A stretch of 64,000 nt of DNA from Cellulomonas sp. PhB150 (lineage in GTDB: Bacteria > Actinomycetota > Actinomycetes > Actinomycetales > Cellulomonadaceae): positions 434,001-498,000 of the forward strand of contig NZ_RKHX01000003.1 in NCBI RefSeq assembly GCF_003755175.1, given 5' to 3'. Within the stretch, counting starts at the first letter, position 1. Every line of letters begins with the position of its first letter. This document shows positions 42,600 through 49,840 of the stretch, piece by piece. The notes below the pieces were generated by a model. It saw only the letters and a program-made list of their open reading frames with translations. It did no database searches and was not told where the DNA came from. The position numbers and the translations under genes were made by a program.

Positions 42600-44063
42600 A
42601 TGACGACGACGTCCACCACCACGGCCTCCGGGGGCATCGACACCCTCGTGCTGGGCCGGCGCATCCGGCACCTGCGCACGGCGCGGAACATGACGCTCGA
42701 CGACCTCGGCGCGGCCGTCGGGCGCGCGGCCTCGCAGGTCTCGATGCTGGAGAACGGGCACCGCGAGCCCAAGCTGTCCCTGCTCGCCGTCGTCGCCGAC
42801 GCGCTCGAGGTGCCGCTGGCCGAGCTGCTGCGCACGGACCCGCCCAGCCGCCGCGCCGCGATGGAGATCGAGCTCGAGCGCGCCCAGCGCGGCCCGCTGT
42901 TCGCCAACCTCGCCGTCCCGCCGGTCAAGGTCGGCCGCTCGCTGCCGGCCGACGCGCTCGAGGCGCTGGTCCGGCTGCAGAACGAGGTGCAGCGCCTGCT
43001 CACCGAGAACGCCGCGACGCCGGAGGAGGCCCGCCGCGCCAATGCCGAGCTGCGCGCCCGGATGCGCGCGCAGGACAACTACTTCCCCGAGCTCGAGGAC
43101 CACGCACGGCGCCTGCTGACCGCCATCGGCCACCCGGGTGGTCCGCTCTCGCAGCGCTCGACCGCGGACATCGCCGCGCACCTCGGCTTCTCGCTGCACT
43201 ACGTCCAGGACCTGCCGCACTCCACGCGCACGGTCACCGACCTGGCCAACGGCCGGATCTACCTGCCCCAGGGCAACCCCGGGTTCAGCGACGGGCGCTC
43301 ACCGCTGCTGCAGGCGATCGCCAGCCACGTGCTCGGCCACGCCGAGCCGGCCGACTACGGCGACTTCCTGCGCCAGCGCGTGGAGGCCAACTACCTCGCC
43401 GCGGCGCTGATGATCCCCGAGGACGGCGCGGCGCCGTTCCTGCAGGCCGCGAAGAACGAGCGGCGCCTGTCCGTCGAGGACCTGCGCGACGCGTTCGCGG
43501 TGCCGTACGAGACCGCGGCCCACCGCTTCACCAACCTCGCGACCCAGCACCTGGGCATCCGGGTGCACTTCATGAAGGTCCACGAGGGCGGCACGCTGCA
43601 CAAGGCGTACGAGAACGACGGCGTCGTGTTCCCCTCGGACCCGCTGGGCGCGATCGAGGGCCAGCCGGTGTGCCGGCAGTGGACCGCGCGCGTCGTCTTC
43701 ACGCTCGCCGACCGGTTCACGCCGTACTACCAGTACACCGACACCCCGTCGGGCACGTACTGGTGCACCTCCCGGGTCCAGACCTCCTCGCAGGGCGCGT
43801 TCTCGGTCTCGGTGGGCGTGCCGTTCGCGCACGTGCGCTGGTTCCGCGGCCGCGAGACGACGGAACGGTCCGCGTCGCGCTGCCCCGAGCCGACGTGCTG
43901 CCGCGAGGCGCCGCCCGAGCTCGCCGCACGGTGGGCGACGCAGTCGTGGCCGTCGGCCCGGCCGCACGCGTCGCTGCTCGCGGCGCTGCCGGTCGGGGTG
44001 TTCCCCGGGGTGGACACCACCGAGGTGTACCGGTTCCTCGACCGGCACGCGCCGGAGCAGTAG
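42600..44063 (+). CDS. ramB: RamB-like acetate-metabolism transcriptional regulator (XRE HTH + ImmA/IrrE + ScfR domain)
   Basis: About 487 residues in three parts. An XRE helix-turn-helix at the N-terminus reads [20 protein letters not shown] and [13 protein letters not shown] central IrrE/DUF955-type region follows ([36 protein letters not shown]). The C-terminal domain has several Cys ([16 protein letters not shown]), typical of short-chain fatty-acid-responsive regulators. RamB in Corynebacterium controls aceA and aceB, which lie divergently here. Start uncertain: ATG 42600 fits the family, and a GTG at 42585 is possible. It ends 2 bp from the convergent small gene. Confidence 0.88.
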   Translation: MTTTSTTTASGGIDTLVLGRRIRHLRTARNMTLDDLGAAVGRAASQVSMLENGHREPKLSLLAVVADALEVPLAELLRTDPPSRRAAMEIELERAQRGPLFANLAVPPVKVGRSLPADALEALVRLQNEVQRLLTENAATPEEARRANAELRARMRAQDNYFPELEDHARRLLTAIGHPGGPLSQRSTADIAAHLGFSLHYVQDLPHSTRTVTDLANGRIYLPQGNPGFSDGRSPLLQAIASHVLGHAEPADYGDFLRQRVEANYLAAALMIPEDGAAPFLQAAKNERRLSVEDLRDAFAVPYETAAHRFTNLATQHLGIRVHFMKVHEGGTLHKAYENDGVVFPSDPLGAIEGQPVCRQWTARVVFTLADRFTPYYQYTDTPSGTYWCTSRVQTSSQGAFSVSVGVPFAHVRWFRGRETTERSASRCPEPTCCREAPPELAARWATQSWPSARPHASLLAALPVGVFPGVDTTEVYRFLDRHAPEQ

Positions 44064-44064
44064 G

Positions 44065-44247
44065 TCAGCCCTTCTGCTGGTCCAGGTACTCCTTGGCCTT
44101 GTCGACCACGTCGTCGACCTTGGTGTCGGTCCCGTCGCCCGTCTTCGCCTTCACGGCCTCGGCCGCCTTGTCGAGCGCGTCCTTGGCCTGCTCCTCGTGG
44201 CCTCCGAGCGCACCCTTCGCCTTGTTGACCAGATCGTCGAGCCCCAT
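44065..44247 (-). CDS. MT0933-type antitoxin-like small protein, 60 aa
   Basis: Lys/Asp/Ala-rich helical protein: GLDDLVNKAKGALGGHEEQA, then repeats of KA-x-D-A-x-D-KA type and KAKEYLDQQKG at the end. This resembles the Rv0909/MT0933 antitoxin-like family of actinobacteria. No toxin gene adjoins it, so it may act in stress or have another role. The ATG at 44247 is preceded by GAGGAG. A much longer in-frame extension is rejected as non-coding. Confidence 0.8.
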   Translation of the reverse strand: MGLDDLVNKAKGALGGHEEQAKDALDKAAEAVKAKTGDGTDTKVDDVVDKAKEYLDQQKG

Positions 44248-44367
44248 CGCCGTCTCCTCGCGTCGCTCTTCCTGGACCACCACCATGCCCTCGCCCGACG
44301 CCAGGCGCACGTGTGGGTGGTCGGCGGGACGATGTCCGGAAGATCCAGATCGACGAGAGGCACCGCC

Positions 44368-44739
44368 ATGGACATCCGCATCGAGCTCATCCTCGTCCCC
44401 GTCACGGACGTGGACCGAGCCAAGTCGTTCTACGCCGACCAGGTCGGCTTCGTCGTCGACCATGACGTGCGCGTCTCGGAGACGCTGCGGTTCGTCCAGC
44501 TGACGCCGCCGGGGTCGGCCTGCTCGATCGCGATCGGCGAGGGGATCATCGACACCGTCCCCGGCTCGATGAAGGGGATCCAGGTGGTCGTCGACGACGC
44601 CGACGAGACACGGGCGTTCCTCGTGGCCAACGGCGTCGACGCCCCCGAGGTCCAGGAGCTGGCGTGGGGGCGGTTCACGGGGTTCTCGGACCCGGACGGC
44701 AACGAGTGGTCGATCCAGCAGCTGCCGCCTCGCGCGTGA
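44368..44739 (+). CDS. VOC-superfamily protein, 123 aa
   Basis: Glyoxalase/bleomycin-resistance fold: ELILVPVTDVDRAKSFYADQ opens the first module, QVVVDDADETRAFLVANGVD the second, and FSDPDGNEWSIQQLP closes it with the usual DPDGN motif. The ATG is preceded by AGAGG at 7-nt spacing. It is a single gene between the antitoxin-like gene (divergent) and a convergent small gene. The substrate is unknown. Confidence 0.88.
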   Translation: MDIRIELILVPVTDVDRAKSFYADQVGFVVDHDVRVSETLRFVQLTPPGSACSIAIGEGIIDTVPGSMKGIQVVVDDADETRAFLVANGVDAPEVQELAWGRFTGFSDPDGNEWSIQQLPPRA

Positions 44740-44743
44740 GGTG

Positions 44744-44771
44744 GCGTGACCAGCCTCAGGCCTGGTCGCGC
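44744..44771. terminator. bidirectional hairpin between two convergent genes
   Basis: GCGTGACCAG (44744-44753) pairs with CTGGTCGCGC (44762-44771), with one G-T wobble, around an 8-nt loop. It begins 5 nt after the VOC stop and includes the stop codon of the convergent 55-residue gene. Confidence 0.6.
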
Positions 44772-44923
44772 TGGGTGGGGACCTCGTTGATCGTGCGCTG
44801 CATGGGCGTCGTGCGCCCCTCGACGCGCAGGGGACCAGTCTCGGACAGGAACAGGTTGGGCTCCGTGAACGCGTGGTTCACCGGGGCGGCGGTGGCGACG
44901 GCGCCGTTCGACTGCTCGCTCAT
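44756..44923 (-). CDS. small hypothetical protein, 55 aa
   Basis: Unrecognised polar peptide, without Cys, signal peptide or membrane helix: MSEQSNGAVATAAPVNHAFT at the start, then a middle with NLFLSETGPLRVEG and the end NEVPTQRDQA. It has an excellent Shine-Dalgarno (AGGAGG) 7 nt before the ATG and a TACAGT box at 44997-45002 on the same strand, which supports it being expressed. No neighbour suggests a role. Confidence 0.6.
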   Translation of the reverse strand: MSEQSNGAVATAAPVNHAFTEPNLFLSETGPLRVEGRTTPMQRTINEVPTQRDQA

Positions 44924-45169
44924 CGTCGTCCTCCTCTCGTGCGTGGAACTTCCATCAGAACCCCGAGCCGGAGCGCGGGAGTGGGACCAACGGCCGACTG
45001 TAGCCACGGGCCCTGGGCGACCGACCTCGCAAATCAGGACACCTGGGGACATCTCCACGGACACCCGTGGCAGAAATCACCCCGGTGGCGACCAGGCGCG
45101 CGACCCGCGGGTGAGCCGTCACGGCGCGCCGGGAGCGGTCGTGTCAGTGGTCGGGCGCACCCTGGAGAC

Positions 45170-45733
45170 ATGGTGACGATCTCCTGCTCCTGCGGCTCGG
45201 TCTCGACCACGCGCCGCAACCCGCTGCGCGGCCTGTCCCTCGAGGACCGGGTCGAGCTCGTCCGCGCCGCCTACTCGGTCCACGCGGGGTTCGCGACGCT
45301 CGAGGTCGACGCGTCCTGGCACCCCGCGCAGGACGACGCATCCGAGGCGTGCGTGGTGCTGCTCGACCTCGACGCGCTCGATGCGACCGACGGCCTCGAC
45401 GAGGAGGAGGCGCGCTGCCTGCGCAACCTGCTCGAGGTCGCGCACGTTCGCGGGCGCCTCCTCCCGCCGCTGGTGACCGTCGACGGCGTGCAGTTCCGCG
45501 TCGCTCCTGCCGACGTGTTCACGGGCGACGTGACGTACTTGGTGCACGACGGGGCCACGACCCTGCTCGAGCACACGGGGCCGCTCGAGCGTGCCCTGCT
45601 CGAGGAGATCGTCGGGCTGCACCGCGCCTTCGGGCCTGCCGCCCTCGTGCAGGTGGACGGCCTCGCGCCGCGCATCGGGCTCCGCGCCGCGATGGACGGC
45701 GTGCTGCGCGCGAGGACCCCGTCGGTCGCCTGA
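45170..45733 (+). CDS. hypothetical protein, 187 aa
   Basis: Unrecognised soluble alpha/beta protein. The N-terminus has MVTISCSCGSVSTTRR (two Cys, C-x-C), then RVELVRAAYSVHAGFATLEV. The middle has VVLLDLDALDATDGLDEEEA, and the C-terminal half is Leu/Val-rich without a membrane helix. The ATG has GGAGAC directly upstream and CACCCT 6 nt away, so initiation may be leaderless. No family was recognised. Confidence 0.65.
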   Translation: MVTISCSCGSVSTTRRNPLRGLSLEDRVELVRAAYSVHAGFATLEVDASWHPAQDDASEACVVLLDLDALDATDGLDEEEARCLRNLLEVAHVRGRLLPPLVTVDGVQFRVAPADVFTGDVTYLVHDGATTLLEHTGPLERALLEEIVGLHRAFGPAALVQVDGLAPRIGLRAAMDGVLRARTPSVA

Positions 45734-45772
45734 CAGCCGGTCGCGGTTAGGCCGATCGGGTGAGCAGCCCGG

Positions 45773-45778
45773 TACGGT
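45773..45778 (+). promoter_or_regulatory. TACGGT -10 box, probable leaderless promoter of the CAP-domain gene
   Basis: TACGGT ends 6 nt before the ATG at 45785, with no Shine-Dalgarno between. Confidence 0.45.
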
Positions 45779-45784
45779 TCCCGC

Positions 45785-46570
45785 ATGTCTCCCGCGCCTC
45801 AGCACGACCGCGCCGCCGGGCCGCCCCGCGCGACGGCGGTGCTCCGCGCCTTCGCAGTGATCGTCGCCGTCGTCGGCGTCGTGGCCGCAGCAGCGCTCGC
45901 CGGGCGGGGCGACCCGAGCCCGACCGTCGAGCCGCCGGTCGCCGAGCAGCCGAGCGCGCCAGCGACGTCGGCGGCCCCGTCGTCCCCCGCTCCGTCACCC
46001 TCCAGGTCGTCGGCGACCCCGACGACGACTCCGAAGCCGTCCGCTTCGTCACGGGCGTCAACGACTCCGACAGCGACGAGGTCGTCGCGCCCATCCGCCG
46101 CCCCCACGCGCGCCGCGAAGACCACCGCGAAGCCGACCACGGCCAAGGCCGAGCCCAAGCCCACCCGCAGGGCCGCAAGCCCGAAGCCCAGCACCAAGGC
46201 TGAGACAGCACCCCGGTCCCTGGTCGACGAGATCGTCACGCGCACCAACGCCGAGCGGGCGAAGGCCGGCCTCCCGGCCCTCAAGGTATCGAGCTGCGCC
46301 ACGAAGCAGGCCGCGTCCCGCACCGCCGTGCTCGTCGCCGAGGACCGCTTCGAGCACGACCTGCTCGACCCGATCGTCGAGGCGTGCGGGATCGGCACGG
46401 TCGGGGAGAACCTCGCCCTCGGCTACCCCACGGCCACGGCGGTCGTCGCCGGCTGGATGGGCTCGGCCGGGCACAAGGCGAACATCCTCGGCGAGCATTA
46501 CACGAAGATCGGCGTCGGCTGCACGAAGGGCCCGAAGGGGCAGCTCTGCGCGCAGGTGTTCCTGGGCTGA
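45785..46570 (+). CDS. secreted or membrane-anchored CAP-domain (SCP/PR-1-like) protein
   Basis: 261 residues. An N-terminal hydrophobic segment (AFAVIVAVVGVVAAAALAG, about residues 22-40) serves as signal or anchor. Then come ~95 residues of Ser/Pro/Thr/Lys low complexity, probably a wall-spanning linker, and a C-terminal ~120-residue CAP domain with IVTRTNAERAKAGLPALK, FEHDLL, VGENLALGYPTATAVV and MGSAGHKANILGEHYTKIGV. Cys residues in the domain probably form disulfides. Bacterial CAP proteins are extracellular with mostly unknown activity. A -10 box 6 nt upstream suggests a leaderless transcript. Confidence 0.88.
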   Translation: MSPAPQHDRAAGPPRATAVLRAFAVIVAVVGVVAAAALAGRGDPSPTVEPPVAEQPSAPATSAAPSSPAPSPSRSSATPTTTPKPSASSRASTTPTATRSSRPSAAPTRAAKTTAKPTTAKAEPKPTRRAASPKPSTKAETAPRSLVDEIVTRTNAERAKAGLPALKVSSCATKQAASRTAVLVAEDRFEHDLLDPIVEACGIGTVGENLALGYPTATAVVAGWMGSAGHKANILGEHYTKIGVGCTKGPKGQLCAQVFLG

Positions 46571-46582
46571 TCAGACGGCTGA

Positions 46583-47650
46583 TCAGCTCGCGGTCGTCAC
46601 CGGCACGCCGGCGAGCTCGAACGAGCCCGGCGTGACGATCACGTCGACCGCGGACGCGGGAGCGACCGGCGCGGGGAACGTCGCCACGAACCGCGTGGGC
46701 GCACCGGCCACCAGGTCGACGGTGCCCAGCTGGTCGGTCGACCACGTCTGGCCGGTGTTCGACAGCACCGAGTACTGCACGAGGTTCTCGCGGTCGACCA
46801 CCAACGGTCGCGACAGGCCCGGCACCAGGTCGTGCGCACGCGCGGGCGCCCCGCCGACCTGCTCGACCAGCACGCTGACCTGCATGACGTTGCCCCGCAC
46901 GACGACCGACTCGACCCCGACCCGCACCTTCGCACCCGGGACGTCCGGCGACTCGGCCATCGTGTCGGCGAGGACCCCCTCCCAGGTCGGCACGGCACGC
47001 ACGGCCGCCGACCCGGTCGGCGCGGTCGTCGACGTCGTCGCGGTGGCGGTCGGGCTCGGGGTGGCCGAACCCTCGTAACGGAGCTCGACCCGCCGGTTGG
47101 CGGCCCGCGCCGCGTCGACGTCGTCGCCCGACTCGCTCTCCTTGAGCTTCGACTCCCCGTACCCGCGCACCTCGAGGTCGAGGTCGGGCCGCGCGTCGGC
47201 GACGGCGGCCGCCACGGCCTTCGCCCTCCGCTCCGAGAGCGCCTGGTTGTGGGAGGGGGTGTCCACGGAGTCGGTGTGCCCGTCGACGTGCAGGGTCGCC
47301 GACTTCGGCACGTCGTCGACGAGCTGGCCGATGCGCTTCTTCGCGTTGGCAGACAGCTTGTCGCTGTCCGAGGTGAACAGGATGTCGGAGGCGAGCGTCA
47401 CGACGGTCTCGCCGGAACCCGTGGAGACGTCACCGAGCTGTTTGACGGCGTACGTCGGGTCGTAGGTCCTCGTCGTGAGGATCCCCGTGAGGTTGTCGTA
47501 CGTGCGGACGTTGAAGAGGCTGGTCAGCATCCCGTCCGTGATCGGCGGGAGGTCGTCGAGCGTGAGGACGTCGTCGGCCGCCGTCGCCGCCGTGGGTGCG
47601 ACGAGCACGAGGGCGGCCGCGAGCGCGGCGGTGCGGAGCGAGCGGCGCAC
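46583..47650 (-). CDS. exported OmpA-like domain protein, 355 aa
   Basis: Signal peptide LRTAALAAALVLVAPTAATA with cleavage before ADDV. Then comes an OmpA/MotB peptidoglycan-binding domain with ILFTSDSDKLSANAKKRIGQ, HVDGHTDSVDTPSHNQALSE, RRAKAVAAAV and ANRRVELRYE. After a Pro/Thr/Ala linker, a ~130-residue beta domain ends the protein, and it shares YSVLSNTGQTWSTD with the upstream lipoprotein (YFVLSNTGLEWETD). The GTG start is 3 nt after the lipoprotein stop, with GAGGG upstream, so the two are one operon. It presumably tethers a surface complex to the cell wall. Confidence 0.88.
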   Translation of the reverse strand: MRRSLRTAALAAALVLVAPTAATAADDVLTLDDLPPITDGMLTSLFNVRTYDNLTGILTTRTYDPTYAVKQLGDVSTGSGETVVTLASDILFTSDSDKLSANAKKRIGQLVDDVPKSATLHVDGHTDSVDTPSHNQALSERRAKAVAAAVADARPDLDLEVRGYGESKLKESESGDDVDAARAANRRVELRYEGSATPSPTATATTSTTAPTGSAAVRAVPTWEGVLADTMAESPDVPGAKVRVGVESVVVRGNVMQVSVLVEQVGGAPARAHDLVPGLSRPLVVDRENLVQYSVLSNTGQTWSTDQLGTVDLVAGAPTRFVATFPAPVAPASAVDVIVTPGSFELAGVPVTTAS

Positions 47651-47653
47651 GGG

Positions 47654-48223
47654 TCAGCCCTCGTAGGTCAGCGGGAGGTTCTCGAACGGGGGCCACGCCG
47701 GTGTGAGCTGCAGGTCGAGCACCTCCGCGCGGGACTGGGGTGCGGCGAACCAGGCCTGGTAGAGCACGGGCGTGCCGTTGGTGACCCCGGTGGAGACGTC
47801 CGTCTCCCACTCGAGCCCGGTGTTCGAGAGCACGAAGTACTGCGTGAGGCCGATCGTGTCGTTCAGCACGGGCCGCAGGTTCTGGTCGGTCATGTCGGAC
47901 AGGGTGACGGTGTCGTCCGCCGCCACCGAGGTGAAGTGGGGTGTGAGGACCACGCGCAGCTCGGTCGTCTTGCCCGAGACCACCAGCGACTGGATCACCA
48001 CGTCGACCGTGTCCTCCGGCGAGCCCGGGACGGAGAACGTCGCGCTCGCCAGGCCGTCGCCCTCGAGCGACGCGGCGTCGTCGCCGACCGTCGCAGCCGT
48101 CGCAGACCCACTGGGGGTGGGGCCCGTCGACCCTGTCGGCGACGGCTCGTCACGGTCCCCGGTGCAGCCCGCGAGCGCGAGCACCGCTCCGACGACGGTG
48201 GCGACGACGACTCTCCTGCGCAC
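47654..48223 (-). CDS. lipoprotein paralogous to the C-terminal domain of the OmpA-like protein
   Basis: 189 residues. A lipobox LALAGC follows a basic, hydrophobic signal (RRRVVVATVVGAVLALAG), so Cys of GCTGD is predicted to be lipidated. A Thr/Pro/Ser linker leads to a ~140-residue beta domain with VIQSLVVSGKTTELRVVLTP and YFVLSNTGLEWETD, matching the C-terminal domain of the next gene. The GTG start is chosen at the signal peptide. A Crp-type site lies 79 bp upstream. Function unknown; probably a surface partner of the OmpA-like protein. Confidence 0.83.
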   Translation of the reverse strand: MRRRVVVATVVGAVLALAGCTGDRDEPSPTGSTGPTPSGSATAATVGDDAASLEGDGLASATFSVPGSPEDTVDVVIQSLVVSGKTTELRVVLTPHFTSVAADDTVTLSDMTDQNLRPVLNDTIGLTQYFVLSNTGLEWETDVSTGVTNGTPVLYQAWFAAPQSRAEVLDLQLTPAWPPFENLPLTYEG

Positions 48224-48301
48224 GAATTGCCCCCCGATGTCCGATCGTGCTCCGCAGGCTAGCCGACGACCGTCGAGGACCCGGCGCCGGGCGGCATCTC
48301 G

Positions 48302-48317
48302 TGTGATGCAGGTCACA
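48302..48317. promoter_or_regulatory. Crp/GlxR-type binding site
   Basis: TGTGATGCAGGTCACA fits TGTGA-N6-TCACA perfectly, and flanking G and C extend the symmetry by one base pair. This is the known target of actinobacterial cAMP-receptor proteins (Crp, GlxR). It lies 79 bp upstream of the lipoprotein-OmpA operon and about 95 bp before a hairpin-rich segment on plus. Confidence 0.65.
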
Positions 48318-48411
48318 CCGTCTGGACGTGACGAATCGATGCCCCCCGGGGACTTACCCACTGAGCGCATCGGAGGCGTCAAGGGGCCGTCTCCGGACCC
48401 GCGACCACGCG

Positions 48412-48577
48412 CCGCCACCCGAGGAGGGATCGGGTGGCGGCCGCGCTGGTCCCGATCAGGTCGCAGTCGGGGCACATCACCCGCCGAACGCGGCGCACGA
48501 CGACCCGCGATGGGGCAAGATGACGGCGACCGACACTCGAGCTGCCCCCCTGCGCTCGGGTGTCGGTCCTTTGCTGT
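48412..48577 (+). ncRNA. candidate small structured RNA ending in a C-loop terminator
   Basis: This lies in the 463-bp non-coding gap 48224-48686. Stem 1 is perfect: CCGCCACCCG (48412-48421) with CGGGTGGCGG (48431-48440). Stem 2 is GACCGACACTCGAGC (48528-48542) with GCTCGGGTGTCGGTC (48554-48568), 15 bp with one wobble. Its loop holds six consecutive C, and CTTTGCTGTC follows. GGGGCA at 48512-48517 can pair with TGCCCC in that loop. No coding gene ends just upstream, so a terminator here implies a non-coding transcript. Boundaries and strand are inferred. Confidence 0.4.
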
Positions 48578-48686
48578 CACCCGGCTGGGTCGGCGCCGGG
48601 CGCGCCGACGACGAGGGTCCGCAGGCAGATCGCCTCAGGGACCTTCGACCCGCGCCGGGCAGGCGATGCCGCGTCACGGTGGGGCC

Positions 48687-49205
48687 ATGACTGCGCTGCT
48701 CGTCTTCGAGTCCATGTACGGGAGCACGGCCGCGATCGCCGAGGCCATCGCCGCGGGCCTGGCCGACGTCCGCGTCCCGGCGACGGTCTGCGAGGTGGGG
48801 CTGGCGCCGACGGACGACGCACCGAGCCTCCTGATCGTCGGTGCGCCGACCCACCAGCGCGGCCTGTCGACGCCACGCACCCGTGAGACCGCCCGGGGCG
48901 GTGTCGACGCGACGGTCTCGCCCGGTGACGGCGTGCGTGAGTGGCTCGACGAGCTCGCAGCCGGCGCACGCGGCCGATCCGTCGCCGTGTTCGACACCGC
49001 GCTCCCCGGCCGCCTCGCCGGCTCCGCCGCGCACACGATCGCCCGCCGGTTCACCAAGGCAGGTGCGACTCTCGTCGTCCCGCCGGAGTCCTTCGCCGTG
49101 ACGGGCCGCAGCAGCGGGCTCCGGTCGGACGAGGTCGAGCGCGCGCGGCAGTGGGGGCGCTCCCTGGCCCTGTTCGCGGCCGCCGCCGCAACCAGGGTCG
49201 GGTGA
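48687..49205 (+). CDS. flavodoxin-like protein, 172 aa
   Basis: Flavodoxin-fold protein. LLVFESMYGSTAAIAEAIAAG is the FMN phosphate-binding loop, and LLIVGAPTHQRGLSTPRTRE is the isoalloxazine loop. The chain is close to actinobacterial flavodoxin-domain proteins that have no defined partner. It starts at ATG 48687, with CACGGT 6 nt upstream and no Shine-Dalgarno. The frame is open far upstream, but that part is non-coding. Confidence 0.88.
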   Translation: MTALLVFESMYGSTAAIAEAIAAGLADVRVPATVCEVGLAPTDDAPSLLIVGAPTHQRGLSTPRTRETARGGVDATVSPGDGVREWLDELAAGARGRSVAVFDTALPGRLAGSAAHTIARRFTKAGATLVVPPESFAVTGRSSGLRSDEVERARQWGRSLALFAAAAATRVG

Positions 49206-49308
49206 GCCCGCACCAGGCGCCTCGGGCAATTTCACCCGCGAACGGCGCGCCGCACAGGGGACGCACAGCAACGATGTGACCTTCGGCCACCACCAGCGGA
49301 GGACCCCC

Positions 49309-49821
49309 ATGACCCGCACGACCCGCCTCACCGCCGTCCTCGCCGGCGGCCTCCTCGTCACGGCGCTGGCCGCCGGGTGCGACAGCAGCGCCGAGACGCC
49401 GGCGTCGGCACCCTCGACGACCGCGACCGAGGCAGCGACCGAGGCAGCGACCGAGGCGCCCGCCGACGCCGAGTCCTCCGACCTCGCCGCCCAGGGGGAC
49501 GACCTCGAGGAGTTCGTCACGGCCGTGCAGCCGCAGCTCGACGGGCTCATCGACACCTTCGACGGGCTGTACTCCGCGATCACCCTCACGGCGGTGCGTC
49601 CCAGCACCATCGAGTACACCTACACGTACGCCGAGCAGGTCGACGCCGCCGCAGCCGATGCCCTGGACGACACGGTCCCCGCGCTCCAGGGCGTCGTGGA
49701 CTCGGCGGTCGTCCCGGCCATGGAGAAAGCCGGGATCACGATCGAGCCCAAGGTGGCCTACACGTACGTCAACGCCGACGGGTCGCAGCTGTGGACCCAC
49801 ACGTTCGAGCCGTCGTCGTAG
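49309..49821 (+). CDS. putative lipoprotein, 170 aa
   Basis: Signal peptide with lipobox: RLTAVLAGGLLVTALAAGC, then DSSAETP, so the Cys is predicted to be lipid-anchored. An Ala/Thr/Glu low-complexity linker follows (TEAATEAATEAPADAESS), then a ~110-residue helical-beta domain with LDGLIDTFDGLYSAITLTAV and AMEKAGITIEPKVAYTYVNA, resembling small DUF4854-type lipoproteins. Shine-Dalgarno GGAGG precedes the ATG. It converges on the large glycosidase-like gene, 19 bp apart. Confidence 0.8.
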   Translation: MTRTTRLTAVLAGGLLVTALAAGCDSSAETPASAPSTTATEAATEAATEAPADAESSDLAAQGDDLEEFVTAVQPQLDGLIDTFDGLYSAITLTAVRPSTIEYTYTYAEQVDAAAADALDDTVPALQGVVDSAVVPAMEKAGITIEPKVAYTYVNADGSQLWTHTFEPSS

Positions 49822-49840
49822 GCCGGGCTCACGGCGGGGC

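Noticed and set aside
44756..44923. RiPP precursor peptide
   Set aside because: No modification enzyme, protease or transporter is adjacent, and the peptide has no Cys or clear core.
48412..48577. Confident call of 6C RNA
   Set aside because: 6C RNA needs two stem-loops with six or more C. Only one loop here fits, so it is kept as a generic candidate RNA.
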